Positions 1-9,679 of a DNA stretch of 11,924 nt are shown here, in pieces. The notes beneath the pieces are model-generated. The model was given only the letters and a program-made list of their open reading frames with translations, was not told the origin of the DNA and ran no database searches. The translations under genes and the position numbers were made by a program. Source of the stretch: Hyphomicrobiales bacterium (lineage in GTDB: Bacteria > Pseudomonadota > Alphaproteobacteria > Rhizobiales > Kaistiaceae). The stretch is from contig JAFKJZ010000095.1 of the NCBI GenBank assembly GCA_017305815.1, positions 1 through 11,924 of the forward strand. The letters run 5' to 3'. Each line of letters starts with the position of its first letter. The stretch's first letter is position 1.

Positions 1-1079
1 TCGCGCGGCTGCTGTTCGACTGGTTCCGCTGCCCGGTGCTGGAGGTGACGATCGAGCCCGCGGGCCGCGCCGAGATCCGCAAGCTCGCCCCGGTGCCGAT
101 CAACAAGTTGACCGCCGATGAGCTCGCCTTTTTCCATCAGGCGCTACACGACCATACGCGCCGCGAATGGCGCTCGAAGAAGGCGACGCCGACGGCGCCG
201 CGCTATTCCTTCGCCGTGCTGCACGACCCGGCCGAGGCGATGCCGCCCTCGAACCTCGCCTCGCTGAAGCACTGGGCCCGCATCGCCGAGAAGCTCGGCG
301 TCGAAGTCGAGCCGATCACCAGGAAGGACCTGGCGCGGCTGGCCGAGTTCGACGCGCTGTTCATCCGCGAGACGACCTCGATCGACAATCACACCTATCG
401 CTTCGCCCGCCGCGCCGTGCAGGAAGGCATGCCGGTGATCGACGATCCCGTCTCGATGATCCGCTGCACCAACAAGGTCTATCTGCAGGAGCTGATGACC
501 GGGAACGGCATCGCCGTGCCGCCGACCATCATCCTCGCCGGCAATGGCGACCTCGAGCGGGCGGCCGACGAGCTCGGCTTCCCGCTGGTGATGAAAATCC
601 CGGATTCCTCGTTCTCGCGCGGCGTGAAGAAGGTCGACAACCATCGCGAGATGGACCAGTTGGCGCGCGCCTGGTTCAAGGACACCGATCTGCTGCTGGC
701 GCAGAAATTCATGCCGACGGAGTTCGACTGGCGCGTCGGCGTGCTCGGCGGCAAGCCGCTGTTCGTCTGCCAGTACACCATGGCGCGCAAGCACTGGCAG
801 ATCGTCAAGCACCAGCGGAACGGCAAGGCGCTCGAAGGCGGCCTGCGCTCGATGACGATCGGCGAGGCGCCGCCGGAGGTGATCGACATCGGCCTCCGCT
901 CCGCGCAGTTGATCGGCAGCGGGCTCTATGGCGTCGACATCAAGCAGACCGACGACGGCTTCTTCGTCATCGAGGTGAACGACAACCCGAACATCGAGCA
1001 CGGTATCGAGGACGCGGCCGAAAAGGACCAGGTCTGGATCGAACTGACCCGCTGGTTCGTCAACCGGCTGGAACGGTGA
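1..1079 (+). CDS. RimK-like ATP-grasp ligase, 5' end outside window
   Basis: About 358 C-terminal residues are present. The frame is open from base 3 (ARLLFDWFRC... before the first GTG at 36), so the true start lies upstream and GTG 36 is not the start. The visible N-terminal part resembles the end of the RimK-like N-terminal (RLAN) domain. An ATP-grasp fold follows: VMKIPDSSFSRGVKK (about residues 196-210 of the visible part) is the nucleotide-binding Lys/Gly-rich loop, and VIEVNDNPNIEHGIED (about 322-337) carries the Glu and Asn that bind Mg-ATP. The family joins an amino acid or peptide carboxylate to an amine using ATP. The substrate cannot be told from sequence. RLAN-type RimK proteins are usually nearly 500 residues, so roughly a quarter is missing. 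Family is firm; a role as ribosomal protein S6 modifier is not implied. Confidence 0.85.
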   Translation, partial: ARLLFDWFRCPVLEVTIEPAGRAEIRKLAPVPINKLTADELAFFHQALHDHTRREWRSKKATPTAPRYSFAVLHDPAEAMPPSNLASLKHWARIAEKLGVEVEPITRKDLARLAEFDALFIRETTSIDNHTYRFARRAVQEGMPVIDDPVSMIRCTNKVYLQELMTGNGIAVPPTIILAGNGDLERAADELGFPLVMKIPDSSFSRGVKKVDNHREMDQLARAWFKDTDLLLAQKFMPTEFDWRVGVLGGKPLFVCQYTMARKHWQIVKHQRNGKALEGGLRSMTIGEAPPEVIDIGLRSAQLIGSGLYGVDIKQTDDGFFVIEVNDNPNIEHGIEDAAEKDQVWIELTRWFVNRLER

Positions 1080-1128
1080 GGCAGGCTCTCCGGTCTCTCC
1101 AGCTCATGCAATCATGGCCGCGAACCCG

Positions 1129-1241
1129 CGGTCATCCCGGGCTGGACCCGGGATCATTCAGCCGGACTGACCACCGCGAAACTCCCGGCTTCGCGGCTGC
1201 ATGGATACCGGATCTCCGCTGCGCTGCGTCCGGGATGACGG
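1129..1241. repeat. Intergenic palindromic repeat of alphaproteobacterial type
   Basis: The element is bounded by a perfect 10-bp inverted pair, GTCATCCCGG (1131-1140) and CCGGGATGAC (1230-1239). Inside are a hairpin with 8-bp arms, ATCCCGGG/CCCGGGAT (1134-1141 and 1147-1154, 5-nt loop), and a second with 7-bp arms, CCGCGAA/TTCGCGG (1174-1180 and 1190-1196). The right end holds the CTCCGCTGCGCTGCGTCCGGGATGAC-like block. Translated, the element gives the tell-tale 'HPGLDPGS ... WIPDLRCAASGMT' strings often seen when such repeats are mistaken for genes. It fills the gap between rimK-like (+) and the NTF2-like gene (-), which converge on it, so it may end transcription from both sides. Only one copy is in this window; family membership is from recognition, not a search. 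Confidence 0.7.
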
Positions 1242-1273
1242 CGAGCGTGGAACTGGGGCAGCGGCACCCAGCC

Positions 1274-1627
1274 TCAATGATCCCAGGCCTGGATGTTGGT
1301 CTGGCGGCGGATCTTGCCGTCGGCGAGCTCCAGCATGGCGCTCATGTAGACCTTGACGCCGTCCGGATAGGTGCAGGTCTCGGAAAAGGCGAGATGGCTG
1401 CCGTCGATCAGGCCGTCGTCGACATGGTGCTTCATGGCGCGGTTGCAGACGTCGTCGAGCATGGCGCCGATCGCCTTCTTGCCCTTGAGCACCAGCGGCC
1501 GGCTCGGCGGATGATCCTGGTCGATCACGCGGACTTCGGCGTCGTCGGCGTAGAACGCCGTCAGCGCCCGGGCGTCGTTGCCTTCCACCGCCTTGCGGAG
1601 ACTGGCGAGATTGAGGGCGTCCTGCAT
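1274..1627 (-). CDS. NTF2/SnoaL-like domain protein, 117 aa
   Basis: The start ATG at 1627 is chosen because GGAGGA (1632-1637 on the complement) lies 4 nt upstream. The frame also opens further upstream (to 1693), but that stretch is Arg-rich low-complexity sequence. The protein has the layout of the small alpha+beta cone fold: an N-terminal helix with a 'GNDARALTAFYADDAEVRV' pattern (about residues 16-34), then a middle 'KGKKAIGAML' helix, and a C-terminal sheet with FSETCTYPDGVKVYMSAMLELADGKI (about 81-106). Such proteins bind small ligands or act as isomerases or hydrolases. The polyketide-cyclase-like/SnoaL subgroup is the best fit, but no substrate can be named. No partner gene is adjacent. 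Confidence 0.75.
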   Translation of the reverse strand: MQDALNLASLRKAVEGNDARALTAFYADDAEVRVIDQDHPPSRPLVLKGKKAIGAMLDDVCNRAMKHHVDDGLIDGSHLAFSETCTYPDGVKVYMSAMLELADGKIRRQTNIQAWDH

Positions 1628-1631
1628 CGCT

Positions 1632-1637
1632 TCCTCC
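1632..1637 (-). promoter_or_regulatory. Strong Shine-Dalgarno of the NTF2-like gene
   Basis: GGAGGA on the minus strand sits 4 nt before ATG 1627. It decides the start against the longer upstream-open frame. Confidence 0.7.
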
Positions 1638-1682
1638 CATGGCTTGCGGCGACGCCGGCAGGACCGGCGAGCCGATACACGC

Positions 1683-1701
1683 CGCGCCGCCACGCGGCGC
1701 G
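1683..1701. other. GC-rich hairpin upstream of the NTF2-like gene
   Basis: A perfect 8-bp inverted repeat, CGCGCCGC/GCGGCGCG, has a 3-nt loop. It lies in the 176-nt gap between the membrane-protein gene and the NTF2-like gene. No T-run follows on either strand, so a terminator role is unproven; it may simply be part of the leader. Confidence 0.35.
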
Positions 1702-1755
1702 AGCCTGGAAGCTTAGCCGATCGCGGCCATGGCAGGAGGGCGTTCGCGACGGCCG

Positions 1756-1779
1756 CCCGGTCACATTCGGGCGACCGGG
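1756..1779 (-). terminator. Candidate terminator after the small membrane-protein gene
   Basis: CCCGGTC (1756-1762) and GACCGGG (1773-1779) form a 7-bp stem with a 10-nt loop, beginning about 25 nt beyond the stop codon of the minus-strand gene ending at 1804. There is no U-tract, so it is at best a weak or Rho-assisted terminator. Confidence 0.3.
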
Positions 1780-1803
1780 TCGCGATCGGGAGGGGGAAAG
1801 GGT

Positions 1804-2211
1804 TCAGCGCTTGCCGTCGCGGTCGCGCGGTTCGACGACGTGGTAGTCCGCGTCGATGGTCGGGCCGTCGCCGGCACGGGGACCGGACGCGCCACGGAAC
1901 GGATTGGGCTCTTCGAAGGGCGTCGCCGTCTCATAGGCCGTGTCGTAGCCGGTCTCCCGGCCGAAACCGGCGGCGCCGGGCTGCGCGCCCGGTGGCATGG
2001 CGCGCGCCAGGATGGCGCGCAAGATCCGCTTGCGGAAGAGATAGACGACGGCAAGGACGGGGATCAGCACCAGCGCGATCGAGAACGACACCACCAGAGC
2101 CGCGAAGACCACGGCAGCGCCGACGACCATGGCTGCGCCAAGCTTGAGCTTGTCCTTCCAGCTGGTCGCGCCACGGGGGCCTGAAAGCACGTAGGTCCGG
2201 TAGGTCGTCAT
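1804..2211 (-). CDS. Small membrane protein of unknown function, 135 aa
   Basis: I do not recognise a named family. A short polar, Lys-containing N-terminus precedes a long hydrophobic stretch (about residues 24-58, GAAMVVGAAVVFAALVVSFS onward to VYLF). This is long enough for a tight two-helix hairpin or one helix plus a reentrant segment. It is followed by the basic RKRILR and then a Pro/Gly/acidic, probably disordered, cytoplasmic tail ending near TIDADYHVVEP. Two adjacent ATGs exist (2214 and 2211). The upstream AGGCGG spaces better to the second (5 nt) than to the first (2 nt), so 2211 is given. It sits between gnd and the NTF2-like gene on the same strand with gaps of about 180 nt, so it is probably its own unit. 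Coding reality is supported by the clean membrane-then-tail organisation. Confidence 0.65.
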   Translation of the reverse strand: MTTYRTYVLSGPRGATSWKDKLKLGAAMVVGAAVVFAALVVSFSIALVLIPVLAVVYLFRKRILRAILARAMPPGAQPGAAGFGRETGYDTAYETATPFEEPNPFRGASGPRAGDGPTIDADYHVVEPRDRDGKR

Positions 2212-2322
2212 CATCTCCGCCTGTTCAATATCGCTGACACCATGTGGGAGCGATGGATCGTTCGTGCAATGCCCGTGCGATCCGTAACGGCAGGATTGCG
2301 GGCGAATGCGCCCGGATTTGGG

Positions 2323-2351
2323 CCGTCGCGCAACGGTGCGTTGCGCGACGG
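2323..2351. terminator. Perfect 12-bp hairpin between gnd and the membrane-protein gene
   Basis: CCGTCGCGCAAC (2323-2334) pairs fully with GTTGCGCGACGG (2340-2351) around a 5-nt GGTGC loop. It starts about 40 nt beyond the gnd stop codon, the right place for a gnd terminator. However, the T-rich tract (TATCATTTTGTTT, from 2352) lies on the plus-strand 3' side, opposite to gnd transcription. On the gnd side it gives an A-rich lead-in, and the bases after the stem are not U-rich. A bidirectional or plus-oriented terminator is the best guess. Confidence 0.5.
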
Positions 2352-2391
2352 TATCATTTTGTTTCCGCGCCGGCGGCGGCGCGAAGCGGCC

Positions 2392-3822
2392 TCAGGCCTG
2401 GATCTCGGATCCGTCCTGGCTCCAGCGGGTGTGGAACTTGCCGGGCTTGTCGAGGCGGCCATAGGTGTGGGCGCCGAAATAGTCGCGCGGGCCCTGCAGC
2501 AGGTTGGCCGGGCCGCGGGCGCGGCGCAGCTCGTCATAATAGGCGATCGACGAGGCGAAGGCCGGAACCGGGATGCCCTCGGCGATGGCGAGGCCGACGA
2601 CCTTGCGCCAGTTCGCCTCTGCCTGGACCACGGCGTCGCGGAAATAGTCCTGCAGCAGCAGGTTGTCGCCGGCGCCGCCCGTTTCGTAGGCCTCGCGGAT
2701 GCGGTTCAGGAAGCGGGCGCGGATGATGCAGCCGCCGCGCCAGATGGTGGCGAGGTCACCGAGCTTCAGGTCCCAGCCGAACTGCTGCGAGGCGACGGCG
2801 AGCTGCTCGAAGCCTTGCGCATAGGCAACGATCTTCGACGCGTAGAGCGCATCTCGGATCGCGTCGATGTCGGCCTGGGTGATGGTCCGCTTCGTCGTGG
2901 CCGGATGCGGGAAGCGCTTTTCCGCCTCGGCGCGCTGGGCGCGGCGGCCGGAAAGCGCGCGGGCGAACACGGCCTCGGTGATCGAGGTCAGCGGCACGCC
3001 GAGATCGAGCGCGGACTGGGCGGTCCAGCGGCCGGTACCCTTCTGCTCGGCTTCGTCGACGATCGAATCGACAAGCGGCTTGCCGGTCGAGTCGACCTTG
3101 CGCAGCACGGCATCGGTGATCTCGATCAGGTAGGAGTTGAGCTCGCCCTTGTTCCATTCGGCGAAGATGTCGGCGATCGCGCCGGCCTCCAGCCCATAGA
3201 CCGTCTTGAACAGGTCATAGGCCTCGGTGATCAGCTGCATATCGGCATATTCGATGCCATTATGCACCATCTTGACGTAATGGCCGGAACCCTCGGTGCC
3301 GATATAGGTGCAGCAGGGCTCGCCATCGACCTGAGCCGCCATCTTGGTGACGATCGGCTCGATGCGGGAATAGGCCTCGCGCGTGCCGCCCGGCATCATG
3401 CTCGGACCTTCGAGCGCGCCTTCTTCGCCGCCCGAAACGCCCATGCCGATGAACTTGATGTCCCGGTCCTTGAGGTAATGGAAGCGGCGGTTGGTGTCGG
3501 TGTAGAGCGAGTTGCCGCCGTCGATGATGATGTCGCCGACTTCCAGATGCGGCAGCAGTTCCTCGATCACGTCGTCGACCGGCTGGCCGGCCTTGACCAT
3601 GATGATGATGGCGCGCGGCTTGGCGATCGAGGCGACGAATTCAGGGATCGTCTTCGACGGCGTGAAGCGGCCTTCGCCGCCATGCTCGTTGATGAGTTCG
3701 TCGGTGCGGGCGCCGTTGCGATTGAACACGGCGACACCGAAGCCCTTGCGGGCAGCGTTGCGGGCGAGGTTCGCGCCCATCACGGCGAGACCGAGCACGC
3801 CAATATCAGCGAGTTGCTGCAA
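2392..3822 (-). CDS. gnd: 6-phosphogluconate dehydrogenase, decarboxylating
   Basis: This is the oxidative pentose-phosphate enzyme: 6-phosphogluconate + NADP+ gives ribulose 5-phosphate + CO2 + NADPH, in the cytosol. The product is 476 aa, close to the usual 468-480. The N-terminal Rossmann fold has the dinucleotide loop GLAVMG (11-16). DGGNS is at 101-105, SGGEEGALEGPSMMPGG at 130-146, and the catalytic Lys184 and Glu191 lie in HYVKMVHNGIEYADMQ (181-196). The C-terminal substrate and dimer segment is intact, with RDYFGAHTYGR near the end. The start is TTG at 3822: an in-frame TGA two codons upstream excludes a longer form, and the Rossmann strand begins at once after it. AGGGA (3832-3836) lies 9 nt before it. 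Length favours the long, dimeric type over the short YqeC/GntZ type. The lprI-like gene is divergent across 230 nt. Confidence 0.96.
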   Translation of the reverse strand: MQQLADIGVLGLAVMGANLARNAARKGFGVAVFNRNGARTDELINEHGGEGRFTPSKTIPEFVASIAKPRAIIIMVKAGQPVDDVIEELLPHLEVGDIIIDGGNSLYTDTNRRFHYLKDRDIKFIGMGVSGGEEGALEGPSMMPGGTREAYSRIEPIVTKMAAQVDGEPCCTYIGTEGSGHYVKMVHNGIEYADMQLITEAYDLFKTVYGLEAGAIADIFAEWNKGELNSYLIEITDAVLRKVDSTGKPLVDSIVDEAEQKGTGRWTAQSALDLGVPLTSITEAVFARALSGRRAQRAEAEKRFPHPATTKRTITQADIDAIRDALYASKIVAYAQGFEQLAVASQQFGWDLKLGDLATIWRGGCIIRARFLNRIREAYETGGAGDNLLLQDYFRDAVVQAEANWRKVVGLAIAEGIPVPAFASSIAYYDELRRARGPANLLQGPRDYFGAHTYGRLDKPGKFHTRWSQDGSEIQA

Positions 3823-4052
3823 TGTGTTTCATCCCTGATGCGTGTGAGTTGTTGACCATCGCACTGCTTATGCTGGCGAGTATGGCACCGGCCACGCGGC
3901 TTGCGGAAGTAGACGAGCGCATGACGTATGAACCGATGGCGGAGCGAGGGCAATATGGCGACGGCAAATTGCTACGAACCTCGAACCATCGGGCGCTTGC
4001 CGGCCGATGAAATCCGGCCTCTATTGGACGTGGATCAGCCGGGGAGAAACCC
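3823..4052. other. Divergent intergenic region between gnd and the lprI-like gene
   Basis: The 230 bases must hold the promoters of gnd (-) and the secreted-protein gene (+). I see no well-spaced -35/-10 pair on either strand and no operator palindrome worth calling. A 62-codon plus-strand frame here (3822-4010) has no Shine-Dalgarno and is not a gene candidate. Confidence 0.4.
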
Positions 4053-4454
4053 ATGCGCCGCTTCGTTCTCATCGCCGCAATGACGCTTGCGGGACTGCCG
4101 GCGGCGCAGGCCGTCGACTGCGACAATGCCGAAGACCAGGCGACGATGACCGCCTGCGCGGACATGGCGCTGAAGGCGACCGACAGGCAGCTGAACACCA
4201 CTTATCAGGCGATCACCCGCCGTCTCGCCGACGATCCGGACACCGCCAAGCAACTCGTCGCCGCCCAGCGCGCCTGGATCGCCTTCCGCGACGCCGAATG
4301 CGACTTCCGCAGTTCCGGCGTATCGGGAGGCAGCGCCTATCCAATGGTTCGCGCCGCCTGCCTCGATGGCCTCACCCGCACGCGCCTCGATCAACTGAAG
4401 ACGCTGCTTGCCTGCCAGGAAGGCGACATGAGCTGTCCCGTGCCGGCCGAATAG
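4053..4454 (+). CDS. Secreted LprI/DUF1311-family protein, 133 aa
   Basis: A signal peptide is clear: MRR, then the hydrophobic FVLIAAMTLAGLP, then an AQA cleavage site after residue 20, giving a mature periplasmic protein of about 113 residues. AQRAWIAFRDAEC (71-83) is the signature of the LprI N-terminal/DUF1311 family. Six cysteines (23, 35, 83, 103, 121, 128) suit three disulfides, as expected outside the cytoplasm. LprI of Mycobacterium inhibits lysozyme; for most proteobacterial relatives the function is unproven, so 'lysozyme inhibitor' is only a suggestion. GGGGAG (4041-4046) lies 6 nt before the ATG. The gene converges on gyrB with only 27 nt between stop codons. Confidence 0.88.
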   Translation: MRRFVLIAAMTLAGLPAAQAVDCDNAEDQATMTACADMALKATDRQLNTTYQAITRRLADDPDTAKQLVAAQRAWIAFRDAECDFRSSGVSGGSAYPMVRAACLDGLTRTRLDQLKTLLACQEGDMSCPVPAE

Positions 4455-4460
4455 GCCGGC
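4442..4460. terminator. Hairpin at the convergent lprI-like/gyrB ends
   Basis: GCCGGCC (4442-4448) and GGCCGGC (4454-4460) form a 7-bp stem with a GAATA loop that includes most of the lprI-like stop codon. The position fits a shared terminator, but neither side has a T-run. Confidence 0.35.
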
Positions 4461-4481
4461 CGAGACGGCGCCCCCTCCCGA

Positions 4482-6911
<2,430 letters not shown>

Positions 6912-9545
6912 TCAGGCTTCCTTGAACGTGTCGCGCGCGCGTGCGCGCGAACAGTCGAATCGAGTGGCTAATATATTGCCTGGACAAGCAAATTGCACCC
7001 TTTCCCCTAGCAGGAAATCGCGGCGGCGCCGTGGCGAAACGCAGCTGCCGCGCCATCCGGGCACCATGACCGCAACGGCGCTTGCCAGCCTGGCCATGGC
7101 ACCGGATGCTGTCGGCCTGCCGCCGGTCCCGGCGCCCGCGCAAGGAATGTCCGCCCGATGTCTGCGATCCACGCCTTCCTCGTCCAGTACGGCCTGATCG
7201 TCGTCTATCTCGGCGTCATCATCGAGGGCGAAAGCGTGGTGGTCGCCGCCGGCTTCCTGGCGCACCAGCACGTCCTGACCCCCTACTCCGTGTTCCTCGC
7301 CGCCTTCGCCGGCTCGGTCACCGGCGATCAGCTGCTGTTCTTCGTCGGGCGCTATTTCGCAGGCAGCCGCTTCGTGCAGCGTCAAACGAAGCGACCCTTG
7401 TTCACCCGGGTGCTCGACCAGATCCAGCGCAACCAGGTGGCGTTCATCCTCGCCTTCCGCTTCATCTACGGCATGCGGACGATCAGCCCGATCGCGATCG
7501 GCATCGCCCGCGTCAACCCGGTGCTCTATGCGGGGCTGAACCTGGCCTCGGCCGCCGCCTGGGCGGCGATCATGACCACGATCGGCTACCTGTTCGGCCA
7601 GACGGTCGAGCGCTTCGCCGGCAGGCTGCACCAGGATCACAAGCTGATCATCGCCGGGCTGCTGCTCGTCGGCCTGCTGGTGGCGATCGGCGTCGCGCGC
7701 GGCTGGCACGCACACAGGCAGGCGCGCCCCGCATCGGACGCCGAGACGCCGCAGCGCCTCGAGGAACGCCTCGCCATAGAGGGTCAGCTTGCGTTCGCCG
7801 ACGCCCTGCACGGAGCGCATCTCGTCGAGCGTGCCAGGCATCGCCTCGGCCATTTCGATCAGCGTGCGGTCTGGGAAGACCATGTAGGCCGGCACGCCCT
7901 CGTCGCGGGCGATCTCGCGCCGGAGCGCGCGCAGCCGCTCGAACATCGTCGCCGTCGCCTCGTCGAGACCATCGGCGCGGTCGTCCTTGTCGGCGCGACG
8001 GGCTCCGCGCCGCGGCGGCGCCTCGCGGATCGAGCGCAATGCGATCTTCTCGTGGCCGAACAGCACCGCCTCGCATTCAGGGGTGATGCGGAAGCCGCCA
8101 TGCTCGGCGCTCGCCTCGGCGAGCGCGCCGGCGGCGAAGAGCTGCCGCACCAGCGTGCGCCAGACATGGGCGCTGCGATCGGTGCCGACGCCGAAGGTCT
8201 TGATGCGGTCGTGGCCCTGACGCTGCACGGCGTCGGTCGCCTCGCCGCGCAGGACATCGACCAGATGCGCGGCGCCATAGCGCTGGCCGGTGCGCACCAC
8301 GGCGGAGAGCACCTTCTGGGCGTCGATGGTGGCGTCGACCAGCTCGGCGCCGCCCTGGCAGAGGTCGCAATGCCCGCACGGCCCCATCTGCTCGCCGAAA
8401 TAGGAAAGCAGCGCCTGGCGCCGACAGGTGGCGTTCTCGGCGAGATCCGTCATCGCCTGGAGCCGCTTCATCTCGACCCGGCGCTGCGCCTCACTGATCG
8501 CCTTCTCCTCGATCTGGCGGCGGCGGAACGCCATGTCGTCGAGGCCGTAGAGGGTGAGCGTGTCAGCCGGCAGGCCGTCGCGGCCAGCGCGGCCGATCTC
8601 CTGGTAATAGGCCTCGACGCCGCCCGGCATATCGGCATGGACCACGAAGCGCACGTCGGGCTTGTTGATGCCCATGCCGAAGGCGACGGTGGCGACGACG
8701 ACGACGCCGTCCTCCTGCAGGAAGATGTCCTGGTGGCGCGAGCGCGTGTCGGCGTCGAGGCCGGCGTGATAGGGCACCGAGCGGATGCCCTTGCCGACCA
8801 GCCATTCCGAAAGCTTCTCGGTCTTGTCGCGCGACGAGGCGTAGATGATGCCGCTGCCGCCCTTGTGACGGGCGAGGAAGTCGGCGATCTGCGTGCGCGG
8901 CCGGTCCTTCGCCTCGAAGCGCAGATGGATGTTGGGCCGGTCGAAGGAATGCACGACGACGCGGGGCGGTTCCGGAAACAGCTGGGCGGCGATGTCGTTG
9001 CGCGTCGCCTGGTCGGCGGTCGCCGTCAGCGCCACCACCTGCACGCCGCCGAGCGCCTCGCGCACCGAGGCGAGCTGGCGGTACTCGGGCCGGAAATCGT
9101 GCCCCCATTGCGACACGCAATGCGCCTCGTCGATCGCCAGCCGCCGCACGTCGCAGGCGGCGAGCAGCGAGACCAGGCCGTCGCCGGCGAGGCGTTCGGG
9201 CGAGACGAAAAGCAGCGTGATCTCGCCGGCGCGCAGCCGCCGCAGCGTCTCGCGATTGGCGTCCTCGCCATTCATCGAGTTCAGCGTCGCCGCCGCCACG
9301 CCGACATGCTGCATCTGCTGCACCTGGTCGCGCATCAGCGCGATCAACGGCGAGACGACCAGCGTCAGCCCGCCATCGACGATCGCCGGGAGCTGGTAGC
9401 ACATGGACTTGCCGGAGCCGGTCGGCATCACCGCGAGCACATGCTCGCCGCGCATCACCGCAGCGATGACCTCGTCCTGTCCGGGGCGGAAATCGTCATA
9501 GCCGAAGACGGATTTGAGCGCGGCACGGGCGCGCGAAAGCGGCAT
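6912..9545 (-). CDS. recQ: ATP-dependent DNA helicase RecQ, frame extended past its natural end
   Basis: This is a 3'-5' helicase of RecFOR-type gap repair and fork rescue. The protein has FRPGQ (19-23), Walker A PTGSGKS (41-47), DEAH (139-142), ALTATA (172-177), and [10 protein letters not shown] (315-324). A zinc site of Cys374, 390, 393 and 396 follows, then the winged-helix region (about 405-505) and an HRDC domain (about 533-600) ending [20 protein letters not shown]. Start ATG 9545 gives a family-typical N-terminus; its ribosome site is weak. RecQ homology stops at residue 600 (about 7746). Without a stop, the frame runs antisense through dedA to a TGA at 6914-6912, directly against the gyrB ATG, giving 877 aa. 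The last 277 residues (low-complexity, Ala/Asp/Arg-rich) look like antisense translation, not a domain. Proximity to recF fits a shared repair role. Confidence 0.93.
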   Translation of the reverse strand: MPLSRARAALKSVFGYDDFRPGQDEVIAAVMRGEHVLAVMPTGSGKSMCYQLPAIVDGGLTLVVSPLIALMRDQVQQMQHVGVAAATLNSMNGEDANRETLRRLRAGEITLLFVSPERLAGDGLVSLLAACDVRRLAIDEAHCVSQWGHDFRPEYRQLASVREALGGVQVVALTATADQATRNDIAAQLFPEPPRVVVHSFDRPNIHLRFEAKDRPRTQIADFLARHKGGSGIIYASSRDKTEKLSEWLVGKGIRSVPYHAGLDADTRSRHQDIFLQEDGVVVVATVAFGMGINKPDVRFVVHADMPGGVEAYYQEIGRAGRDGLPADTLTLYGLDDMAFRRRQIEEKAISEAQRRVEMKRLQAMTDLAENATCRRQALLSYFGEQMGPCGHCDLCQGGAELVDATIDAQKVLSAVVRTGQRYGAAHLVDVLRGEATDAVQRQGHDRIKTFGVGTDRSAHVWRTLVRQLFAAGALAEASAEHGGFRITPECEAVLFGHEKIALRSIREAPPRRGARRADKDDRADGLDEATATMFERLRALRREIARDEGVPAYMVFPDRTLIEMAEAMPGTLDEMRSVQGVGERKLTLYGEAFLEALRRLGVRCGARLPVCVPAARDADRHQQADEQQPGDDQLVILVQPAGEALDRLAEQVADRGHDRRPGGGRGQVQPRIEHRVDAGDADRDRADRPHAVDEAEGEDERHLVALDLVEHPGEQGSLRLTLHEAAACEIAPDEEQQLIAGDRAGEGGEEHGVGGQDVLVRQEAGGDHHAFALDDDAEIDDDQAVLDEEGVDRRHRADIPCAGAGTGGRPTASGAMARLASAVAVMVPGWRGSCVSPRRRRDFLLGERVQFACPGNILATRFDCSRARARDTFKEA
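6931..6950. promoter_or_regulatory. Alternating CG/TG palindrome in the gyrB leader
   Basis: TCGCGCGC and GCGCGCGA pair perfectly around a GCGT loop. Bases 6932-6949 alternate pyrimidine and purine without a break. The tract lies 20 nt before the gyrB start codon, hence in its probable mRNA leader, where it could form a hairpin just upstream of the ribosome site or, in DNA, a left-handed segment. Confidence 0.45.
6970..6998 (-). promoter_or_regulatory. Possible gyrB promoter in an AT-rich patch
   Basis: On the minus strand a TATATT hexamer (6970-6975) lies 17 nt from GTGCAA (6993-6998). It sits in the only AT-rich patch of the 246-nt gap between the divergent gyrB and dedA starts. It would give a leader of about 50 nt. 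The -35 match is poor, so this is tentative; the same patch is nearly palindromic (GGCTAATATATTGCC, 6966-6980). Confidence 0.3.
7158..7745 (+). CDS. DedA/VTT-family membrane protein; no stop codon at its natural end
   Basis: The polytopic inner-membrane DedA family takes part in lipid (undecaprenyl phosphate or phospholipid) flipping and envelope homeostasis. The hallmarks are [13 protein letters not shown] (23-35), [14 protein letters not shown] (56-69), and [15 protein letters not shown] (101-115) with the family's paired arginines, then NLASAAAWA (128-136) and a final membrane helix [18 protein letters not shown] (163-180). AAGGA (7142-7146) lies 11 nt before the ATG. Family homology ends near residue 187-195, a normal length, but no stop follows. 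The frame stays open through the whole of recQ in antisense to a TAA at 9582-9584 (808 codons). The end given here is where homology stops, not a stop codon. Either the stop was lost by deletion or the sequence has an error. Confidence 0.8.
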
Positions 9546-9595
9546 GGGGTATCCGGGAGTGATTCGTTTTCGCGCCAATGCTAACCGCTCGACAG

Positions 9596-9619
9596 CCGGC
9601 TTACACGCGCGAAAGCCGG
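9596..9619. other. Hairpin in the lysE-recQ gap
   Basis: CCGGCTT (9596-9602) and AAGCCGG (9613-9619) form a 7-bp stem with a 10-nt loop. It lies about 60 nt past the lysE stop and 50 nt before the recQ start, inside a 134-nt gap. With no U-tract it could be a weak lysE terminator or part of the recQ leader. Confidence 0.35.
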
Positions 9620-9679
9620 GGCGCGGCGAACCTCGCGTTTTCTTCACGCGAACCGGCATCCCCTTCGCTCGAAAACGAT

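Noticed and set aside
167..1846. 559-codon plus-strand frame overlapping the RimK-like gene and beyond
   Set aside because: It is an out-of-frame shadow of the ligase, then crosses the palindromic repeat (giving the 'HPGLDPGS...WIPDLRCAASGMT' string) and the antisense of the NTF2-like gene. No domain is visible.
2242..3855. 537-codon plus-strand frame opposite gnd
   Set aside because: Codon-aligned antisense of gnd, open only because gnd lacks TTA/CTA/TCA codons. The residue pattern is antisense-like and no ribosome site was found.
3822..4010. 62-codon plus-strand frame in the gnd/lprI-like gap
   Set aside because: No Shine-Dalgarno, no signal or domain, and it overlaps the gnd start region.
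6922..7197. 91-codon plus-strand frame before dedA
   Set aside because: It covers the gyrB leader and promoter zone and overlaps the dedA start in another frame. Composition is not protein-like and there is no ribosome site.
7746..9584. DedA 613-residue C-terminal 'domain'
   Set aside because: It is entirely the antisense of recQ, ending 37 bases past the recQ start. It is treated as stop loss, not as a new fused domain.
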